From Pleurodeles waltl (taxonomy: Eukaryota > Chordata > Amphibia > Caudata > Salamandridae): 64,000 nucleotides of DNA. Where the stretch lies: contig NW_027150006.1 of assembly GCF_031143425.1 (NCBI RefSeq), positions 62,001 through 126,000 on the forward strand. The letters are read 5' to 3'. Shown piece after piece: positions 59,065-64,000 of this stretch (position 1 is the stretch's first letter; the number at the start of each line of letters is the position of its first letter). The translations under genes and the position numbers were made by a program. The notes beneath the pieces were generated by a model. That model was not told the origin of the DNA and did no database searches. It saw only the letters and a program-made list of their open reading frames with translations.

Positions 59065-60597
59065 TTACCCAGAATCCTTTGCAAACCTCATAATTTGGCT
59101 AAAAAAAACACATTTTCCTCACATTTTGGTGACAGATAGTTCTGGAATCAGAGAGGAGCCACAAATTTCCTTCCACCCAGCGATCCCCCAAATCTCCAGA
59201 GAAAAATGATACATCACTTGTGTGGTTAGGCCTAGCGCCCGTGACAGGAAATGCCCCAAAACGCAACGTGGACACATCACATTTTTTTAAAGAAAATAGA
59301 GGTGTTTTTTGCAAAGTGCCTACCTGGAGATTTTGGCCTCTAGCTCAGCCGGCACCTAGGGAAACCTACCAAACCTGTGCATTTTTTAAAACTAGAGACC
59401 TAGGGGAATGCAAGATGGGGTGACTTGTGGGGCTCAGACCAGGTTCTGTTACCCAGAATCCTTTGCAAACCTCATAATTTGGCTAAAAAAAACTCATTTT
59501 CCTCACATTTTGGTGACAGATAGTTCTGGAATCAGAGAGGAGCAACAAATTTCCTTCCACCCAGCATTACCCCAAGTCTCCTGATAAAAATGATACCTCA
59601 ATTGTGTGGGTAGGCCTAGCGCCCGTGACAGGAAATGCCCCAAAACGCAACGTGGACACATCAAATTTTTTGAAAGAAAACAGAGGTGTTTTTTGCAAAG
59701 TGCCTACCTGTAGATTTTGGCCTCTACCTCAGCCGGCACCTAGGGAAACCTACCAAACCTGTGCAGGTTTTTAAACTAGAGACCTAGGGGAATCCAAGAT
59801 GGGGTGACTTGTGGGGCTCTGACCAGGTTCTGTTACCCAGAATCCTTTGCAAACCTCAGAATTTGGCTAAAAATACACATTTTCCTCAACTTTTGGTGAC
59901 AGAAAGTTCTGGAATCATAGAGGAGCCACAAATTTCCTTCCACCCAGCGTTCCCCCAAATCTCCCGATAAAAATGATACATCACTTGTGTGGGTAGGCCT
60001 AGCGCCCGCAACAGGAAATGCCCCAAAACGCAACGTGGACACATCACATTTTTTTAAAGAAAACAGAGGTGTTTTTTGCAAAGTGCCTACCTGTAGATTT
60101 TGGCCTCTAGCTCAGCCGGCACCTAGGGAAACCTACCAAACCTGTGCATTTTTGAAAACTAGAGACCTAGGGGAATCCAAGATTGGGTGACTGGTGGGGC
60201 TCTGACCAGGTTCTGTTACCCAGAATCCTTTGCAAACCTCAAAATTTCACAAAAAAACACGTTTTCCTCACATTTTGGTGACAGATAGTTCTGGAATCAG
60301 AGAGGAGCCACAAATTTCCTTCCACCCAGCATTCCCCCAAGTCTCCTGATAAAAATTATACCTCACTTGTGTGGGTAGGCCTAGCGCCTGTGACAGGAAA
60401 TGCCCCAAAACGCAACGTGGACACATCACATTTTTTTAAAGAAAACAGAGGTGTTTTTTGCAAAGTGCCTACCTGTAGATTTTGGCCTCTAGCTCAGCCG
60501 GCACCTAGGGAAACCTACCAAACCTGTGCATTTTTGAAAACTAGAGACCTAGGGGAATGCAAGATGGGGTGACTTGTGGGGCTCTGACCAGGTTCTG
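59065..60597. repeat. Second copy of the C entry segment (j, d'', e'', f3)
   Basis: Units start at 59065, 59449, 59833 and 60216, matching 40751-42284 at an offset of 18,314 bp. Shared rare variants include GTGTGGTTAGGCC, GAGCAACAAAT and CTCAATTGTG. Private: GGGCTCAGACC, GTGCAGGTTTTTAAAC and CTCAGAATTTGG. Confidence 0.88.
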
Positions 60598-61363
60598 TTA
60601 CCCAGAATCCTTTGCAAACCTCAAAATTCGGCTAACAAAACACATTTTCCTCACATTTTGGTGACAGATAGTTCTGGAATCAGAGAGGAGCCACAAATTT
60701 CCTTCCACCCAGCATTCCCCCAAGTCTTCTGATAAAAATGATACCTCACTTGTGTGGGTAGGCCTAGCGCCCGCGACAGGAAATGCCCCAAAACGCATCG
60801 TGGACACATCAAATTTTTTTAAAGAAAACAGAGGTGTTTTTTGCAAAGTACCTACCTGTAGATTTTGGCCTCTAGCTCAGCCGGCACCTAGGGAAACCAA
60901 CCAAACCTGTGCATTTTTGAAAACTAGAGACCTAGGGGAATGCAAGATGGGGTGACTTGTGGGGCTCTGACCAGGTTCTGTTACCCAGAATCCTTTGCAA
61001 ACCTCAAAATTCGGCTAAAAAAACACATTTTCCTCACATTTTGGTGACAGAGAGTTCTGGAATCAGAGAGGAGCCACATATTTCCTTCCACATAGCATTC
61101 CCCCAAGTCTTCTGATAAAAATGATACCTCACTTGTGTGGGTAGGCCTAGCGCCCGCGACAGGAAATGCCCCAAAACGCAACGTGGACACATCAAATTTT
61201 TTTAAAGAAAACAGAGGTGTTTTTTGCAAAGTGCCTACCTGTAGATTTTGGCCTCTAGCTCAGCCGGCACCTAGGGAAACCTACCAAACCTGTGCATTTT
61301 TGAAAACTAGAGACCTAGGGGAATCCAAGATGGGGTGACTTGTGGGGCTCTGACCAGGTTCTG
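60598..61363. repeat. Family C k-type units
   Basis: Units start at 60598 (k1, with AAATTCGGCTAAC and ACGCATCGTGG) and 60981 (k2/k3-like, with AAATTCGGCTAAAA, CACATATTTCC and CACATAGC). The duplicate k1 found at 44198 is absent here, which supports a local origin of that extra unit. Confidence 0.82.
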
Positions 61364-63278
61364 TTACCCAGAATCCTTTGCAAACCTCAATATTTGGCGA
61401 AAAAAACACGTTTTCCTCACATTTTGGTGACAGATAGTTCTGGAATCAGAGAGGAGCCACAAATTTCCTTCCACCCAGCATTCCCCCAAGTCTCCTGATA
61501 AAAATGATACCTCACTTGTGTGGGTAGGCCTAGCGCCCGTGACAGGAAATGCCCCAAAACACAACGTGGACACATCACATTTTTTTAAAGAAAACAGAGG
61601 TGTTTTTTGCAAAGTGCCTACCTGTAGATTTTGGCCTCTAGCTCAGCCGGCACCTAGGGAAACCTACCAAACCTGTGCATTTTTGAAAACTAGAGACCTA
61701 GGGGAATGCAAGATGGGATGACTTGTGGGGCTCTGACCAGGTTCTGTTACCCAGAATCCTTTGCAAACCTCAAAATTTGGCTAAAAATACACATTTTCTT
61801 CACATTTTGGTGACAGAAAGTTCTGGAATCAGAGAGGAGCCACAAATTTCCTTCCACCCAGCGTTCCCCGAAATCTCCCGATAAAAATGATACATCACTT
61901 GTGTTGGTAGGCCTAGCGCCCGCAACAGGAAATGCCCCAAAACGCAATGTGGACACATCACATTTTTTGAAAGAAAACAAAGGTGTTTTTTGCAAAGTGC
62001 CTACCAGTAGATTTTGGCGTCTAGCTCAGCCGGCACCTAGGGAAACCTACCAAACCTGTGCATTTTTGAAAACTAGAGACCTAGGGGAATCCAAGATGGG
62101 GTGACTTGTGGGGCTCTGACCAGGTTCTGTTACCCAGAATCCTTTGCAAACCTCAATATTTGGCTAAAAAAAAACGTTTTCCTCACATTTTGGTGACAGA
62201 TAGTTCTGGAATCAGAGAGGAGCCACAAATTTCCTTCCACCCAGCATTCCCCTAAGTCTCCTGATAAAAATGATACCTCACTTGTGTGGGTAGGCCTAGC
62301 GCCCGCGACAGGAAATGCCCCAAAACGCAACGTGGACACATCACATTTTTTTAAAGAAAACAGAGGTGTTTTTTGCAAAGTGCCTACCTGTAGATTTTGG
62401 CCTCTAGCTCAGCCGGCACCTAGGGAAACCTACCAAACCTGTGCATTTGTGAAAACTAGAGACCTAGGGGAATGCAAGATGGGGTGACTTGTGGGGCTCT
62501 GACCAGGTTCTGTTACCCAGAATCCTTTGCAAACCTCAAAATTTGGCTAAAAATACACATTTTCTTCAAATTTTGGTGACAGAACGTTCTGGAATCAGAG
62601 AGGAGCCCCAAATTTCCTTCCACCCAGCGTTCCCCGAAATCTCCCGATAAAAATGATACATCACTTGTGTGGGTAGGCCTAGCGCCCGCAACAGGAAATG
62701 CCCCAAAACGCAATGTGGACACATCACATTTTTTGAAAGAAAACAAAGGTGTTTTTTGCAAAGTGCCTACCTGTAGATTTTGGCGTCTAGCTCAGCCGGC
62801 ACCTAGGGAAACCTACCAAAACTGTGCATTTTTGAAAACTAGAGACCTAGGGGAATCCAAGATGGGGTGACTTTTGGGGCCCTGACCAGGTTCTGTTACC
62901 CAGAATCCTTTGCAAACCTCAATATTTGGCTAAAAAAAAACGTTTTCCTCACATTTTGGTGACAGATAGTTCTGGAATCAGAGAGGAGCCACAAATTTCC
63001 TTCCACCCAGCATTCCCCTAAGTCTCCTGATAAAAATGATACCTCACTTGTGTGGGTAGGCCTAGCGCCCGCGACAGGAAATGCCCCAAAACGCAACGTG
63101 GACACATCACATTTTTTTAAAGAAAACAGAGGTGTTTTTTGCAAAGTGCCTACCTGTAGATTTTGGCCTCTAGCTCAGCCGGCACCTAGGGAAACCTACC
63201 AAACCTGTGCATTTTTTAAAACTAGAGACCTAGGGGAATCCAAGATGGGGTGACTTGTGGGGCTCTGACCAGGTTCTG
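61364..63278. repeat. l-m dimer array, 766 bp, 2.5 copies
   Basis: Units start at 61364 (l-like), 61747 (m), 62130 (l), 62513 (m) and 62896 (l). The l units have CTCAATATTTGG; the m units have TTTTCTTCA, GTTCCCCGAAATC, CGCAATGTGG, AACAAAGGTG and TTGGCGTCTAGC. The dimer is specific to this end of the window; elsewhere l and m are four or more units apart. Unit 61364 has CTCAATATTTGGCG with a fuller ACACG tract and ACACAACGTGG, so it is older or of mixed origin. Confidence 0.85.
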
Positions 63279-63661
63279 TTACCCAGAATCCTTTGCAAAC
63301 CTCAAAATTTGGCTAAAACAACACGATTTCCTCACATTTTGGTGAAAGAGAGTTCTGGAATCAGAGAGGAGACACAAATTTCCATCCACCCAGCATTCCC
63401 CCAAGTCTCCTGATAAAAATGATACCTCACTTGTGTGGGTAGGCGTAGCGCCCGCGACAGGAAATGCCCCAAAACGCAACGTGGACACATCACATTTTTT
63501 TAAAGAAAACAGAGGTGTTTTTTGCAAAGTGCCTACCTGTAGATTTTGGCCTCTAGCTCAGCCGGCACCTAGGGAAACCTACCAAACCTGTGCATTTTTG
63601 AAAACTAGAGACCTAGGGGAATCCAAGATGGGGTGACTTGTGGGGCTCTGACCAGGTTCTG
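63279..63661. repeat. Type i junction monomer
   Basis: It has AAAACAACACGATTTCC, GGTGAAAGAGAG and GTAGGCGTAGCG. Private: GAGGAGACAC and TTTCCATCC. The tail has ATCACATTTT where the other full i units have ACAACACATTTT. As at 32020, 48792 and 53362, a b-like A monomer follows. Confidence 0.86.
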
Positions 63662-64000
63662 TTACCCAGAATCCTTTGCAAACCTCAAAATTTGGCTAAA
63701 AAAACACGTTTTCCCCACATTTTGGTGACAGATAGTTCTGGAATCAGAGAGGAGCCACAAATTTCCTTCCACCCAGCATTCCCCCAAGTCTCCTGATAAA
63801 AATGATACCTCACTTGTGTGGGTAGGCCTAGCGCCCGTGATAGGAAATGCCCCAAAACGCAACGTGGACACATCACACTTTTTTTAAAGAAAACAGAGGT
63901 GTTTTTTGCAAAGTGCCTACCTGTAGATTTTGGCCTCTAGCTCAGCCGGCACCTAGGGAAACCTACCAAACCTGTGCATTTTAAAAAACTAGAGACCTAG
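63662..64000. repeat. Partial A-type monomer at window end
   Basis: The unit is cut by the window end after 339 bp. Its ATCACAC before the T-tract and TTTTAAAAAACTAGAGACC tail are those of b-like units that precede a c unit (49175, 53745 and 32403). Private: TTTTCCCCACATT and CGTGATAGGAAATG. Confidence 0.83.

Larger units (their letters stand above)
1..64000. repeat. Satellite DNA array, ~383-bp monomer, about 167 tandem units
   Basis: The entire window is a head-to-tail tandem repeat. The element TTACCCAGAATCC (TTACCCACAATCC in some e-type units) recurs at a spacing of 383 or 384 bp, or 356 and 368/369 bp in two deletion subtypes, from 201 to 63662. No unit is inverted and no unique sequence interrupts the array. 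Monomers differ by scattered substitutions and single-base indels that sort into recurrent types, which repeat in a fixed order and so form higher-order repeats. A satellite of this size and order is typical of eukaryotic heterochromatin, often centromeric; that location is inferred. Both ends of the window lie inside the array. Confidence 0.98.

Noticed and set aside
1..64000. CRISPR array.
   Set aside because: The repeats are 383 bp, contiguous and without unique spacers or neighbouring cas genes.
1..64000. CENP-B box (TTCG, four bases, A, two bases, CGGG).
   Set aside because: TTCG occurs mainly as AAATTCGGCTAA in k-type units and the rest of the motif does not fit. I saw no match, though this does not exclude centromere function.
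1..64000. tRNA or 5S rRNA gene within the monomer.
   Set aside because: Only an A-box-like motif is present. The B-box is poor, no cloverleaf is apparent, and a T-run lies between the two boxes.
1..64000. Transposon or LTR element as the source of the array.
   Set aside because: I found no terminal repeats, target-site duplications, transposase, integrase or reverse-transcriptase frames. Origin from a SINE remains only a possibility through the A-box.
1..64000. Telomeric or subtelomeric TTAGGG repeats.
   Set aside because: Only isolated TAGGG within CCTAGGGAAA or GATAGGGTG; no tandem hexamers.
1..64000. An unknown multi-gene system such as a defence or biosynthesis cluster.
   Set aside because: No stretch departs from the monomer pattern, so there is no room for unique genes. 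The interest of the window lies in its repeat architecture.

Overview
The whole 64 kb window is one uninterrupted head-to-tail satellite DNA array. The basic monomer is about 383 bp (usually 383 or 384; 356 and 368/369 in two deletion subtypes). Using the conserved TTACCC(A)G/CAATCC element as the unit start, I counted 168 unit starts from 201 to 63662, all in one orientation. I see no unique sequence, protein-coding gene, RNA gene, transposon, CRISPR array or telomeric repeat. The small open frames that recur once per monomer on both strands almost all start at GTG or TTG, repeat with the monomer and are best read as by-products of the repeat.

Organism: a long, homogeneous satellite with higher-order repeats (HORs), and variation at CpG sites that looks like decay of methylated DNA, points to a eukaryote with a methylated, repeat-rich genome. 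A large vertebrate genome such as an amphibian's would fit, but that is a guess; the window has no taxonomic marker. A centromeric or other heterochromatic location is likely but not shown.

Layout. I name monomer types by diagnostic bases. Family A is a 6-mer HOR, a-b-c-d-e-f, of about 2,274 bp. It fills 1-20,255 and returns in 22,156-25,196 and 32,403-36,950. Several copies are shortened to 5-, 4- or 3-mers, and a recombinant 3-mer (a, b, a/f; 1,124 bp) joins the 6-mer into a 9-mer of about 3,397 bp. Family B is a 5-mer, h1-h2-d'-e-f2, of 1,900 bp, at 20,639-21,772, 26,688-32,019, 36,951-40,750 and 56,400-59,064. Family C (j, k, l, m, f3, i types) occupies 40,751-48,791 as a 10-mer followed by a 9-mer. 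C then combines with A monomers into a 12-mer of about 4,570 bp, present twice (46,878-51,446 and 51,447-56,017). C types return at 59,065-63,661, including an l-m dimer of 766 bp.

How it was built: unequal exchange or gene conversion between out-of-register copies explains the layout. The evidence is hybrid monomers, long duplications at constant offsets (14,768; 10,631; 25,380; 8,731; 18,314; 4,570 bp), and subtype-specific deletions of 27 and 16 bp. The most unusual spot is 25,553-26,687, where three consecutive monomers are each hybrids and can all have switched in the same part of the monomer. All classification was done by eye; an alignment and dot plot are needed for exact identities.
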